Shown in pieces: positions 1 to 8,793 of a stretch of 60,341 bases of DNA. Each line of letters opens with the position of its first letter. Position 1 is the first letter of the stretch. The notes under the pieces were generated by a model. The model searched no databases, had not been told where the DNA came from, and worked only from the letters and a program-made list of their open reading frames with translations. This DNA comes from an uncultured Anaerolineaceae bacterium (GTDB lineage: Bacteria; Chloroflexota; Anaerolineae; Anaerolineales; Anaerolineaceae): assembly GCA_938020565.1 (NCBI GenBank), contig CALIHP010000064.1:1-60341 (forward strand). The letters are read 5' to 3'. Made by a program: the position numbers and the translations under genes.

Positions 1-110
1 ACTTTCTTTTCTTCTATCCTCTTTTCCCTTGACTACGGAAAATTGAAACGCAGACACCGCCGCGGGCTTTACAGGATGAAACAATTCTATGAGCTATAAT
101 AAGAATAATG

Positions 111-134
111 AAAAAGTGTCGCCACTGGCGACAC
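111..134 (-). terminator. Intrinsic terminator of the biotin operon
   Basis: On the minus strand a perfect 8-bp stem (GTGTCGCC / GGCGACAC, 3-nt loop, 116-134) is followed directly by five T's (111-115) and an AT-rich stretch. It lies about 80 bp downstream of the bioA stop codon and is oriented to end the birA-bioB-bioD-bioA transcript. Confidence 0.8.
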
Positions 135-214
135 AATTGAGATGGGCAAACCACCTCAAGATTATGTCTGCATGCAAGATATTCGCACGCAGCGTCTTGA
201 CGGGCTGGGCCGGT

Positions 215-1573
215 TCAGCGTCCTAAATTTTCCCGGATCGCCATTGCGCAGATTTCAACCGCTTCCGTCAGTTCCGATTCGTCGATAATCAGCGGCGGGT
301 TGAAATACAGGACGTTCCCCAGCGGGCGGAGGAGCAGCCCGTTTTCCAGCGCGGTTTGATAAATCTGGTATCCGACGCGTTCTTCCGAAGGGAACCCCTC
401 CTTCGTCTCCCGATCCTGAACCAGCTCCAACGCGTGGACGAGGCCGAGATGGCGGATTTCGCCGATATTCGGATGATCGGAGAAGGTATCGTTCATCAGT
501 TCGGTCAGGAAGCGGGCGCGCCGGGCGGCGTTCTCGAGGATCGGTTCTTCGCGGAAGATGGACTGCACGGCGAGGGCGGCGGAACAGCCGAGCGGGTTGC
601 CGCTGTAGGTATGGCTGTGCATGAAGGCTTTCCCTTCGTTATAATCGGCGTAGAACGCGTTATAAATTTCGTCGGTCGTAATCGTGATCGCCATGGGCAT
701 ATAGCCGCCGGTCAGTCCTTTCGAAACGCACAGGATATCGGGACTTACGCCGGCATGGTCAAACGCGAACATCTTCCCGGTTCGGCCAAATCCGGTCGCG
801 ATTTCGTCGGCGATCAGGAGGACGCCGTACCGGTCGCAGAGCGCGCGCAGCTTCGTCAGGAACTGCGCCGGATAGATGCGCATGCCGGCGCTGCCCTGCA
901 GCAGTGGTTCGACGATGATCGCGGCGGTCTCGTGCGCATGCTCCGCGAAGGCGGCTTCCGCTCCGGCGAAGCATTCCGTTTCGCAGCTTTCGCGCGTTTT
1001 CCCATAGCGGCAGCGGTAGCAGTCCGGCGCTTCGACCTGAATCGTATCCATCAGCATCGGCTGATAAATCTTCGCATACAGGTCCATCGCGCCGACGGAC
1101 AGCGCGCCGATCGTTTCGCCATGATATCCCTCTTCGAGACACATGAACCGGGTCCGTTCGGGATGTCCGGTCTGGTACATGTACTGGAAGCTCATTTTCA
1201 GCGCGCATTCGACCGAGGCGGATCCGTTGTCGGAAAAATTGAATTTCGTCAGTCCGGACGGAATGATCTCCAGGAGCTCTTCGCAGAGGCGGATGACCGG
1301 TTCATGGGTGAAATTGGCAAAGATGACGTGTTCGAGCTGGTTCAGCTGGCGCTGGATCGATGCGTTGATTTTGGGATGACAGTGCCCCAGCAGGTTGCAC
1401 CACCAGGAGCTGACGATATCGATATAGGAACGGCCTTCGCTGTCGTAGAGGCGGACGCCTTCGCCGCGGTCGATAACGATCGGTTTCAGCAATTCATAAT
1501 CTTTCATCTGCGAACAGGGGTGCCAGATCATGGAAAGGTCTTTTTGGACGAGCTCTGCGGTACGTGGGTTCAT
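215..1573 (-). CDS. bioA: Adenosylmethionine-8-amino-7-oxononanoate aminotransferase (BioA)
   Basis: This is a PLP-dependent class III aminotransferase of 452 aa that converts 8-amino-7-oxononanoate (KAPA) to 7,8-diaminononanoate in biotin synthesis. Visible marks are the SSWWCNLLGHCHP segment near residue 55, the DEIATGFGRTG motif near 256-266, and the PLP lysine at about residue 285 in SKGLTGG. A cysteine pattern CxxC-x8-CxxxC (C185, C188, C197, C201) sits mid-protein; similar patterns occur in some BioA lineages as far as I recall. It is the last gene of the minus-strand operon birA-bioB-bioD-bioA, with a 40-bp gap after bioD. bioF and the pimeloyl-forming genes (bioC/H/W) are not in this operon or elsewhere in the window. 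Confidence 0.95.
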   Translation of the reverse strand: MNPRTAELVQKDLSMIWHPCSQMKDYELLKPIVIDRGEGVRLYDSEGRSYIDIVSSWWCNLLGHCHPKINASIQRQLNQLEHVIFANFTHEPVIRLCEELLEIIPSGLTKFNFSDNGSASVECALKMSFQYMYQTGHPERTRFMCLEEGYHGETIGALSVGAMDLYAKIYQPMLMDTIQVEAPDCYRCRYGKTRESCETECFAGAEAAFAEHAHETAAIIVEPLLQGSAGMRIYPAQFLTKLRALCDRYGVLLIADEIATGFGRTGKMFAFDHAGVSPDILCVSKGLTGGYMPMAITITTDEIYNAFYADYNEGKAFMHSHTYSGNPLGCSAALAVQSIFREEPILENAARRARFLTELMNDTFSDHPNIGEIRHLGLVHALELVQDRETKEGFPSEERVGYQIYQTALENGLLLRPLGNVLYFNPPLIIDESELTEAVEICAMAIRENLGR

Positions 1574-1613
1574 CGGTCCTCTTTTCGTTTTTGGCCTCAG
1601 GGCGGTATTTCGT

Positions 1614-2309
1614 TTATCCGGCGACCGGAGCGAACGCGGCGAGGAGATCGCCGAGCTCCGCCTCGATTTCGTTCGCGTTCGGGGCGATGGTCCCGATGAC
1701 CCGGACGCCGGTTAATTCCTCGATCATCGCGCGATTGTCGCGCGTAAACGGCGAGGCTTCATAGCGGTTCAGGATAATTCCGCGCGGATCGAGCCCTTTT
1801 GAACGGGCGTAGGCGACGGTCAGCACGGTATGATTAATCGTTCCCAGCCCGGCGTCGGCGACGATCACGATCGGCAGCGCGAGCGCCTGGATAACGTCTT
1901 CCAAGAGAATCCGCTCACGATCGTCCCAGCGGATCGGGCAGACGATCCCGCCGCTCCCTTCGGCGACAAGGACGTCGAAACGGCGCGACAGCGCGGCGAA
2001 ATCGGCGGCGACTTTTTCGAGCGAGACCGGTCCGCCTTCGAGCTTTGCGGCTAAATGCGGCGAGACCGCGGTTTCGTACAGGTACGAGATCAGCGATTCG
2101 GGACGGTCCGGAAGCCCGCTCAATCGACAGACCTCGCGCGCGTCCCCGGCGGCGATCGTCCCGTCTTCGAGCCGTTCGTTCCCGCTTGCGGCCGCTTTAT
2201 AGTAGCCGGCGTTCCGTCCGCTTTCGCGAAGCTTTTTCAGCAGCAGTCCGGCCGCGTACGTTTTTCCGACGTCCGTACCGGTTCCGGTGATAAAAATGCC
2301 CTTAGTCAT
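1614..2309 (-). CDS. bioD: Dethiobiotin synthetase (BioD)
   Basis: BioD is an ATP-dependent carboxylase that closes the ureido ring of diaminononanoate to give dethiobiotin. The N-terminus MTKGIFITGTGTDVGKTY carries the family P-loop (GTGTDVGKT). I start it at the ATG at 2309 (231 aa) rather than the longer frame opening at 2339, because the family normally begins just before the P-loop. This start overlaps the bioB stop codon by 8 bp, a coupling typical of this genome. A later EGSGGIVCPI segment (near residue 115) matches the conserved EGAGG region of the family. Confidence 0.93.
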   Translation of the reverse strand: MTKGIFITGTGTDVGKTYAAGLLLKKLRESGRNAGYYKAAASGNERLEDGTIAAGDAREVCRLSGLPDRPESLISYLYETAVSPHLAAKLEGGPVSLEKVAADFAALSRRFDVLVAEGSGGIVCPIRWDDRERILLEDVIQALALPIVIVADAGLGTINHTVLTVAYARSKGLDPRGIILNRYEASPFTRDNRAMIEELTGVRVIGTIAPNANEIEAELGDLLAAFAPVAG

Positions 2310-3279
2310 GGCAGAGCTCCGGTTTGTATCCGAGTTCATCGATCATCTCCATATCAGTTTCGATTGAGTATCCCGCCGTCGTGAGCATGTCGCCGGAGAT
2401 CACGGCGTTCGCGCCGGATCGGAAACAGGCGCGCCCCTTATCGGCGATCAGTCCGCGGCCTCCGGCGAGCCGGATCGCGGCTTCGGGGTTGATAAAACGG
2501 TAAACGGCGACGATCCGCATCCGCTCTTCATCGTCGAGAAGCCGGTTCTTTTCGAACGGCGTCCCGGGAATCGGGTTCAGGAAGTTGACGGGAACGGAGC
2601 GGACGCCCAGCTCGCGGATATCGATCGCCATGTCGATCCGGTCCTCGACCGTTTCCCCCAGCCCCATGATCCCGCCGCAGCATAAGCTCAGCCCGGCGGC
2701 GCGCGCCGCCTTGAGCGATTCGATTTTCTGGTCGTAGGTATGCGTGGTGCAAATCTGCGGAAAGAAGCGGCGCGACGTTTCTAAATTGCAGTGAAAGCGC
2801 GTCAGTCCGGCGGCTTTCATCCGGTCGAACTGGTCCCGGGTACAGAGGCCGATCGAAGCGCAGACGTTAACGTCGGTCTTTTCATGGATCGCGCGGACCG
2901 TCGCACAGATATGATCGACGTCGATCGGCCGGAGCTTCCGTCCGGAGGTGACGATCGAAAAACGCAGCACGCCTTTCGAGGCGTCGGCAACGGCAGCATC
3001 GACGATTTCTCTCGTCCCCAGCATCGGGTATTCTTCGGCGCCGGTATGATAGAAGGACGACTGCGCGCAGAATTTACAATTCTCGGAACATTTTCCGCTG
3101 CGCGCGTTGATAATCGTGCAGATATCGAATCCATTGCCGCAGAAAACCTCGCGCAGCCCGTTCGCGGCAGCGGTCAGCTCCGCGAGCGGTTCGTCGTAAA
3201 GCCGGCGCGCGGCGGCGGCGTCAATTCTTTCGCCCCGTTGAATCCGATCGGCGACGTCGTGAGAATAGGTCATTCGCAA
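2302..3279 (-). CDS. bioB: Biotin synthase (BioB), radical SAM
   Basis: BioB inserts sulfur into dethiobiotin to make biotin. The radical-SAM cysteine motif CSENCKFC is present (C64, C68, C71) and binds the [4Fe-4S] cluster; the later NLETS and LNPIPGTP segments also fit the family, as does the length of 325 aa. An AAGGAG ribosome binding site precedes the ATG at 3279. The gene is 10 bp downstream of birA and overlaps bioD, so it is cotranscribed with both. No anomaly is seen. Confidence 0.96.
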   Translation of the reverse strand: MRMTYSHDVADRIQRGERIDAAAARRLYDEPLAELTAAANGLREVFCGNGFDICTIINARSGKCSENCKFCAQSSFYHTGAEEYPMLGTREIVDAAVADASKGVLRFSIVTSGRKLRPIDVDHICATVRAIHEKTDVNVCASIGLCTRDQFDRMKAAGLTRFHCNLETSRRFFPQICTTHTYDQKIESLKAARAAGLSLCCGGIMGLGETVEDRIDMAIDIRELGVRSVPVNFLNPIPGTPFEKNRLLDDEERMRIVAVYRFINPEAAIRLAGGRGLIADKGRACFRSGANAVISGDMLTTAGYSIETDMEMIDELGYKPELCHD

Positions 3280-3289
3280 TAACTCCTTT

Positions 3290-4324
3290 TTAAGGATTGT
3301 CTGGGCTCTCGGTTCCCGTCCGGGATTCGTCGGAGGGAAGCCGGATCGAAACTTCGCCGGTCGATAAGGCGGCGGTTTCGTTTCCGTCGGAATCGTCGTA
3401 GCGGACGATGAGCCGGAAATTGTCGTCGATCGCGAGCGCGGTCGCCGGGCGTTGGGTCCGGCCGTCGTCGGTCAGGATGCGTTTCCCGATCAGGAGCGAG
3501 CGTTCACGGTACGCGGCGAGGTACGCCTTCGCGGGAAGGTCGTCGTAGTACGTCCGGAAACGGGCGAGGAACGTCCCCGCGATCCGGCTCCGGAGCCCCT
3601 GGAGCCCGGTATTCCGCGTCAGCGCGCTCCCTGCGATTTCTTTCAGCTCGTCCGGCCAGCCGCCTTCCGGCTCGGTAAGGTTGATCCCGACGCCGAGGAC
3701 CGCGTAATCGAGACGTCCGCTCTCGAGATTCAGCGACGCTTCGGTCAAAATCCCCGAAACTTTTTTCCCGTTCATAAAAATATCGTTGACCCATTTTATA
3801 TTCGTTTCCCCGCCGCAGCATGCCTCGATCGCTTCGGCGACGGCGACGGCGGCCGCGGTCGTTATCAGGAGCGACTGACGCGGGTCGATCGTCGGACGCA
3901 GCAGTAAGCTCATATAGATACCGCTTTGTCTGGGGGAATAAAAGGAGCGATTGAGACGTCCGCGGCCGCGCGTCTGCGTCTCGGCTAAGAGGACGGTCCC
4001 TTCCGGCGCCGCTTCCTCCGCCCTGCGGCGCAGCTCGTCGTTTGTCGAATCGATCGATTCCAGGACGACGACGCTGTAATCGGCGCGGATCGGCTCGGGA
4101 AGCTCCGCCAGGATCGCGCTGACGGAAAGGCGGTCAGGCTCGCCGAGGAGACGATAGCCGTTATTCGTAATCGCGTCGATTTCGTAACCGTCCGCGCGCA
4201 GCTTTTCGACCGCTTTCCAGATTGCGCTGCGGCTGACGTTGAGTTCGTCCGCGAGTTCGTTCCCGGAAAAATAAGAATCCGTCCGGGCGCGGAGGCAGCT
4301 TAAAATACGTTCGGAAAGTTTCAA
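3290..4324 (-). CDS. birA: Bifunctional biotin-protein ligase / biotin operon repressor (BirA)
   Basis: BirA activates biotin to biotinyl-AMP, biotinylates carboxylase carrier proteins and, when biotin is in excess, represses the bio operon. The N-terminus (about residues 1-60) is a winged helix with ELADELNVSRSAIWKAVEKL as recognition region. The ligase domain follows, with GRGRLNRSFYSPRQSGIY and KWVNDIFMNGKKVSGIL. I place the start at TTG 4324 (344 aa). The open frame reaches a GTG at 4345, but the promoter -10 box is at 4348-4353, so the message should start near 4341. The TTG is preceded by AAAGAGGG. Presence of the DNA-binding domain fits the operator seen just upstream. Confidence 0.93.
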   Translation of the reverse strand: MKLSERILSCLRARTDSYFSGNELADELNVSRSAIWKAVEKLRADGYEIDAITNNGYRLLGEPDRLSVSAILAELPEPIRADYSVVVLESIDSTNDELRRRAEEAAPEGTVLLAETQTRGRGRLNRSFYSPRQSGIYMSLLLRPTIDPRQSLLITTAAAVAVAEAIEACCGGETNIKWVNDIFMNGKKVSGILTEASLNLESGRLDYAVLGVGINLTEPEGGWPDELKEIAGSALTRNTGLQGLRSRIAGTFLARFRTYYDDLPAKAYLAAYRERSLLIGKRILTDDGRTQRPATALAIDDNFRLIVRYDDSDGNETAALSTGEVSIRLPSDESRTGTESPDNP

Positions 4325-4347
4325 GGGGCCCTCTTTATTCTTCACCT

Positions 4348-4376
4348 GTTATACACTCATTTTTTAAGATTGTCAA
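4348..4376 (-). promoter_or_regulatory. Sigma-70-type promoter of the biotin operon
   Basis: On the minus strand TTGACA (4371-4376) is separated by 17 nt from TATAAC (4348-4353). The -35 hexamer lies inside the left half of the BirA-type palindrome. Confidence 0.8.
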
Positions 4377-4401
4377 CCTTCGAAAAGACAGAGTTGACAA
4401 T
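4369..4401. promoter_or_regulatory. BirA operator-like palindrome
   Basis: Perfect inverted repeat ATTGTCAAC (4369-4377), 15-nt spacer, GTTGACAAT (4393-4401). Half-site sequence and spacing match the known BirA operator type (TTGTAAACC-N14/15/16-GGTTTACAA), with C/G in place of A/T at one position. Each half-site contains the -35 hexamer of one of the two divergent promoters, so a bound BirA dimer would block both. Confidence 0.8.
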
Positions 4402-4421
4402 CGTGGCTTTATTTCTATAAT
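4394..4421 (+). promoter_or_regulatory. Consensus promoter of the divergent binding-protein gene
   Basis: TTGACA (4394-4399), 16-nt spacer, TATAAT (4416-4421): both hexamers are perfect consensus. The -35 lies in the right half of the BirA-type palindrome. It reads into the binding-protein gene starting at 4490. Confidence 0.85.
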
Positions 4422-4489
4422 AGGGGAAGCTTTTTTGCGGCGCTTTTTCGCCGGGAGTGGATTTTATCGTTCATGAAGGGACGTTTCGT

Positions 4490-6253
4490 ATGCGAATAAT
4501 CCGGCTTAACCTGAAGTTTGCCGTCGTTCTGACAGCGGTGCTGTCGTTTTTATCGGCATCGGTCCGCGTTTCCGCGCGCCCGATCGTTTTTCGGACGTCG
4601 TTCTCGGGCGGCGATATCCCGTCGATCGATCCGTCGCTGGTTGAGGAGCCATACGGGATTCAGCTCGTCGACGAGCTGACGGTTGGGCTGCTGCGGATGA
4701 ACGAGGAGACGCTGACGCTCGATCCCGGGATTGCGGAACGATACGAAATCAACGAGACTGGCGATTCGGTAACGTTTTACCTGCGGACGGACGTTCCCTG
4801 GGTCCGGTATGATTCGGAGCGCGGCGCGGTCGAGCGGGTTGTCGACTGCCGCGGGGCGGCGAGGTTCGTGACCGCGGCGGATTTCGTTTATGGGATCGAG
4901 CGGACGCTCCGGCCGGAGACGGCGGCTCCTTTCGCGTTCCTGTTGAATAAGGTTGTCGCCGGGGCGGCGGCGTATAACGATGGGTCGAATCCGGACTTCG
5001 GCGCGGTCGGGATCCGGGCGGTCGACGAACGGACGCTGGCCGTCGATCTCGTCAGCGCTTCCCCGTACACGCTGAATATCCTGAGCCTGTGGATGTTCCG
5101 TGCGGAACCGGGATGGCTGATCGAGGGAGACGACTGCACGGAGGCATACGGCGACCGCTGGGCGGAGACGGACGCGTTTCAGGGCTATGGGCCGTTTACG
5201 CTGAAATCCTGGACGCATGACGCTGAACTGACGCTGATTCGGAACCCGTTCTGGCCGGCGAGCGAAGCGATCCCATCGGCGCGGATCGATGAAGTGACGA
5301 TGCGGATGATCAGCGAGACGAGCGCGATCGCCGAATATGAAGCGGGGAATCTCGATTACGCGATCGTCGGATATTCAGACTACGATCGGCTGGAGAGCGA
5401 TCCCTGCTATGCGGACGCGCTGGTCGGGAAGCCGCTGAACGTCGGGACGGAGGCGGTTTTATTCAATCATCTGCTGCCTCCGACGGACGACGTCCGCGTC
5501 CGCCGGGCGCTGTCGCTGGCGATCGACCGGGCGGCGGTTGCGGCGGCGCTGAAATCGGGAACGCCGGCGCGGTACTGGATTCATCCGAGCGCGATCGGCG
5601 CGCCGGACCCCGGGACGGCGGACGAATTCGGCGCGGAGACCGACGTATCGCGGGCGAAGGCGCTGATCGACGATTATTGCGCGGAAAAGGGTATCGAGCC
5701 GGGCGAGCTGACGCTGACGTATTATTACAGCTCCAGCGATTTGCATCAGATCCGGGGGCAGGTTTTAGCGGAGATGTGGCGCGGCGCGCTGGGGATTAAC
5801 GTCGTCCTGGAGAACAGCGACTGGGGCGTTTTCAAGGATGTCCGGAAGGAAGGCCGGCACCATATTTACCGGACTGCCTGGAACCAGGATTATCTCGACG
5901 CGAATAACTTTACTGCGGACGTATTCCTTTGTCCCGGCGGGTATTACCAGCCTTCGACCGATTGGCCGACGGAGGGCTGCGCGGAACCGTTGGACGCGGA
6001 TCCGCTGTATACGGCGTACGCGGAGCTACTCGATTCGGCGGCGTCCGAGCGAGACCCGGCGCGTCGGGCGGAGCTTTACGCGCGGAGCGAAAAAATCCTG
6101 ATCCGCGAGGCGGCGATCCTGAGCCCGATCAGTTATAACGACGCGACGTACCTTCTGAATCCGATTTTTCAGGTCCCGACGACGCGAACGGGGTACGACC
6201 GCTGGGAAAAATGGGGCGTGGTCCCGGAACGCGAGCCTTTTACAGAGGATTGA
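4490..6253 (+). CDS. Family-5 extracellular solute-binding protein, likely BirA-regulated
   Basis: An ABC-transporter binding protein of the DppA/OppA type. A Sec signal peptide is visible (RLNLKFAVVLTAVLSFLSASVRVSA, cleavage before RPIVF). The mature part begins with GGDIPSIDPSL, a segment shared with the three other family-5 binding proteins in this window (42.6, 48.1 and 49.9 kb), and keeps the YGPFTLKSW and RVRRALSLAIDR blocks. It is the most divergent of the four. I start it at ATG 4490 (587 aa), which has AAGGGA upstream, rather than at an upstream GTG (4457). No permease or ATPase gene adjoins it. The shared BirA operator suggests a role in uptake of biotin, a biotinylated peptide or a precursor, but the ligand is unknown. 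Confidence 0.85.
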   Translation: MRIIRLNLKFAVVLTAVLSFLSASVRVSARPIVFRTSFSGGDIPSIDPSLVEEPYGIQLVDELTVGLLRMNEETLTLDPGIAERYEINETGDSVTFYLRTDVPWVRYDSERGAVERVVDCRGAARFVTAADFVYGIERTLRPETAAPFAFLLNKVVAGAAAYNDGSNPDFGAVGIRAVDERTLAVDLVSASPYTLNILSLWMFRAEPGWLIEGDDCTEAYGDRWAETDAFQGYGPFTLKSWTHDAELTLIRNPFWPASEAIPSARIDEVTMRMISETSAIAEYEAGNLDYAIVGYSDYDRLESDPCYADALVGKPLNVGTEAVLFNHLLPPTDDVRVRRALSLAIDRAAVAAALKSGTPARYWIHPSAIGAPDPGTADEFGAETDVSRAKALIDDYCAEKGIEPGELTLTYYYSSSDLHQIRGQVLAEMWRGALGINVVLENSDWGVFKDVRKEGRHHIYRTAWNQDYLDANNFTADVFLCPGGYYQPSTDWPTEGCAEPLDADPLYTAYAELLDSAASERDPARRAELYARSEKILIREAAILSPISYNDATYLLNPIFQVPTTRTGYDRWEKWGVVPEREPFTED

Positions 6254-6254
6254 T

Positions 6255-6272
6255 CCCCGGCGGCGTCCGGGG
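6255..6272 (+). terminator. GC hairpin after the binding-protein gene
   Basis: CCCCGG-N6-CCGGGG begins 2 nt after the stop codon. It is not followed by a T-run, so it may be a weak terminator or a 3'-end stabiliser rather than a full stop. Confidence 0.4.
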
Positions 6273-6292
6273 CGGGCTGATATAATTCTGGC

Positions 6293-7765
6293 ATGAGACG
6301 CGATCGACGGTTTTTTTCGCATGGCGCGCGCGACGCCGTCTGGTATGGGGCATGGTTCGTTCTCGGCTGCGCGCTCTGGGTTTTCTTCCTTAACGGCGGC
6401 GATATCCCGTTCGATTTCCATGATTGGGCGGAGGTCAACGCGCCGCGGCTGGCTTTCGTTCAGGACGCGCTCCGGAAGGGCGTTTTCCCGCTGCACATGC
6501 CGGACGCGAGCGCGCTACGCGGGGTTACCGATCGTTATTTTTCGCTTCCCGACGTCTTTTTTACGCCGCAGCTGTTCCTGATGAAATGGCTGAGCGTCGG
6601 CGAATTTGTCCTGGCGCATTTCCTGATCCTGTACGCGGCGGGGTATATCGGTCTGGTTCGCCTGTCGCGGCGGCTGAAGCTTTCGCCGGCGGCTTTCGCC
6701 GTCCTTTTCCTGATTTATAACGGGAATGGTCATCTGCTTTCGCATGTCGCGGTCGGGCACGCGACCTGGGGCGGGACGCTGCTGTTCAGCTGGTTCATGC
6801 TTTGGGTGTATGAGCTTTACGAGGAAGGCGAACCGCCACGGGGCTGGCCGCTGAAGATGGGCGGGCTGCTGTTCGCGATCTTCCTGCAGGGCTCGTTTCA
6901 TCAATTTGTCTGGTGCCTGCTCTTCCTTTGCGCGGCCGTGCTGACGTTCTGGACGCGGCGCGGTCCGGATTGGGCGCGATGGAAAGCGATTTTTTCAGCC
7001 GGCGTCTGCTCGGTCGGGCTGTCGGCGGTTCGGATCCTCCCAGTCGCGATTCAGCTCGACGGCTTCGACGACGATTTTCTTGGCGGTTACCGATCCCTCC
7101 GGCAGCTGGTCCGGGCCTTCCTGATTCACGTTGCGCCGGCGGACGCGCTCGACCGTACCGTCACCGGCGGGACGCTCGGCTGGTGGGAGTATGACATGTA
7201 TATCGGGTTCGCGCTGGCGGGGCTGCTGCTGATTCTGACGGTGCTGCGCGCTGGCGAGCTCGTTCGGGCGCGGCGGTTCCCGCGGATATTGATCCCGATT
7301 GTGGGGATGAGCTCGCTGGCGGTCGGGAACGTGTACGCGCTGTTCAGGGCGCTCCCGGTCCCGCTTTTTTCCGGGGAACGGGTCAGCTCGCGTTTCCTGA
7401 TCCTGCCGTTCCTGTTTTTTATGGTCGAGGCGCTTCGAGCGCACGGGCCGGAAGCGGGAATGGAGGGGCGCGGCGCGAAGATATGGCCTTGGGGCTTTGC
7501 GCTGCTGACGGCGATCGGCGCGGGCGAGCTTTTCGCCGAGGCGCGCGCCTGGCGGGTTGGGGAAGCGGTCCGGGCGTTCCCTGTGACCGTGACCGATCTG
7601 TCAATTAAGATCGTCGCGAATCGCGCTGATCCGGTTTATTTCCGCGCGCTTTGGATCGGCGCAGGCATTACGTTGCTGACAGCGGCGGTGATGACGTTGA
7701 GTTTTTTCGTTGATCCGTCGAGAAATAAATCTGTAAGGAGTATTCAACCGAATGAACAGGCCTGA
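6293..7765 (+). CDS. Multi-pass membrane protein of unknown function
   Basis: A 490-aa integral membrane protein with about ten or more hydrophobic segments spread over its length. Near residue 40 a segment (PFDFHDWAEVNAPRLAFVQDALRKG) resembles the first extracytoplasmic loop of large GT-C-like or YfhO-like membrane proteins, where acidic residues follow the first membrane helix; this is a loose resemblance and not an assignment. The gene starts 39 bp after the binding-protein gene and overlaps the asparaginase gene by 14 bp, so all three may share a transcript. I do not recognise a specific function. Confidence 0.7.
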   Translation: MRRDRRFFSHGARDAVWYGAWFVLGCALWVFFLNGGDIPFDFHDWAEVNAPRLAFVQDALRKGVFPLHMPDASALRGVTDRYFSLPDVFFTPQLFLMKWLSVGEFVLAHFLILYAAGYIGLVRLSRRLKLSPAAFAVLFLIYNGNGHLLSHVAVGHATWGGTLLFSWFMLWVYELYEEGEPPRGWPLKMGGLLFAIFLQGSFHQFVWCLLFLCAAVLTFWTRRGPDWARWKAIFSAGVCSVGLSAVRILPVAIQLDGFDDDFLGGYRSLRQLVRAFLIHVAPADALDRTVTGGTLGWWEYDMYIGFALAGLLLILTVLRAGELVRARRFPRILIPIVGMSSLAVGNVYALFRALPVPLFSGERVSSRFLILPFLFFMVEALRAHGPEAGMEGRGAKIWPWGFALLTAIGAGELFAEARAWRVGEAVRAFPVTVTDLSIKIVANRADPVYFRALWIGAGITLLTAAVMTLSFFVDPSRNKSVRSIQPNEQA

Positions 7766-8771
7766 AATCCGTCATGAGCCGCTGGTATACGAGTATCGCG
7801 GCGATATTCTGGATAACGTTCACATGGGCTGTCTGGCTCTTGTCGACGAAGCGGGAAAGGTCGTCTTTTCTGTCGGCGATCCGCGGTCCGTCGTTTACAT
7901 GCGCTCGTCCGCCAAGCCGATTCAGGCGCTTCCGGTTATTCAGCGGCGGCTGGACGAAGCGTATGGGCTGACGCCCGAGGAATCGACGATTTTCGCCGCG
8001 TCGCATAGCGGCCAGCCGCACCTGATCGCGGCGCTGGAATCGATTTTCGCCAAAACCGGTTTCAGCGAAAGCGACCTGATTATGAAGCCGACGGTCCCGG
8101 CCGACCCGGACGCGGCCTTCGCGCAGCGTTCGGCCGGGGATCCACCGCGGAAATTCAATCATAACTGCGCCGGAAAACATGCCGGGATCCTGCTCCTCCA
8201 GCGGGCGCTGGGCGGGGCGATCGCGGATTACTGGAAACCGGAAGCGGCGGCGCAGCGGGAAATCCTGCGTGCGGTCTCGATCGTCAGCGAAACGGATCCG
8301 GAGCGGATCGGGATCGGCGTGGACGGCTGCGGCGTTCCGGTCTTCGGAATTCCGGTCGCGAGCTTCGCGACGGCGTTCAGGAATCTGGCCGCGCCGGATC
8401 GGATCCGCGACGGTTCGCTGGCGGAAGCGGCTTCGCGTTTCGTTCCGCGAATGCATCAGTACCCGTACATGATCAGCGGTTACGGACGTTTCTGCACGCT
8501 TCTCAACGGCGATCCGAACCTGGTCGCCAAAGGCGGAGCGGCGGGCGTTTACGGCCTCGGCCTGAAACGGCAGCGCATGGGGCTGGCGTTCAAAATGACG
8601 TCCGGCAGCTCGAAGGTCTGGGGTCACGTCATTCGGCAGGTCTTGACCGATCTGGACGCCGCCGACGAAGCGACGATCCGCGGGCTGGAAGCGTTGGATC
8701 CGGTCGAGCTGCGGAACGATAACGACCGTGTCGTCGGCGAATTCAGGACTGCGTTCGCGATCAGCGCCTGA
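7752..8771 (+). CDS. Asparaginase, bacterial type II (Asparaginase_II family)
   Basis: A 339-aa protein of the Asparaginase_II family, which is distinct from classical AnsA/AnsB and expected to hydrolyse L-asparagine to aspartate and ammonia. Family marks are RSSAKPIQALPV near residue 52, ASHSGQP near 77, NCAGKHAGIL near 138 and GVDGCGVPVFG near 185. AAGGAG precedes ATG 7752. It overlaps the membrane-protein gene by 14 bp and converges on the TetR gene 22 bp downstream, with no clear terminator between them. Confidence 0.88.
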   Translation: MNRPEIRHEPLVYEYRGDILDNVHMGCLALVDEAGKVVFSVGDPRSVVYMRSSAKPIQALPVIQRRLDEAYGLTPEESTIFAASHSGQPHLIAALESIFAKTGFSESDLIMKPTVPADPDAAFAQRSAGDPPRKFNHNCAGKHAGILLLQRALGGAIADYWKPEAAAQREILRAVSIVSETDPERIGIGVDGCGVPVFGIPVASFATAFRNLAAPDRIRDGSLAEAASRFVPRMHQYPYMISGYGRFCTLLNGDPNLVAKGGAAGVYGLGLKRQRMGLAFKMTSGSSKVWGHVIRQVLTDLDAADEATIRGLEALDPVELRNDNDRVVGEFRTAFAISA

Positions 8772-8793
8772 TCCCGGAAGCGCAGGCAGAGGT

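Noticed and set aside
356..1699. Long open frame opposite bioA (447 aa)
   Set aside because: It lies wholly antisense to a well-conserved gene, has no family resemblance and arises from high-GC codon bias.
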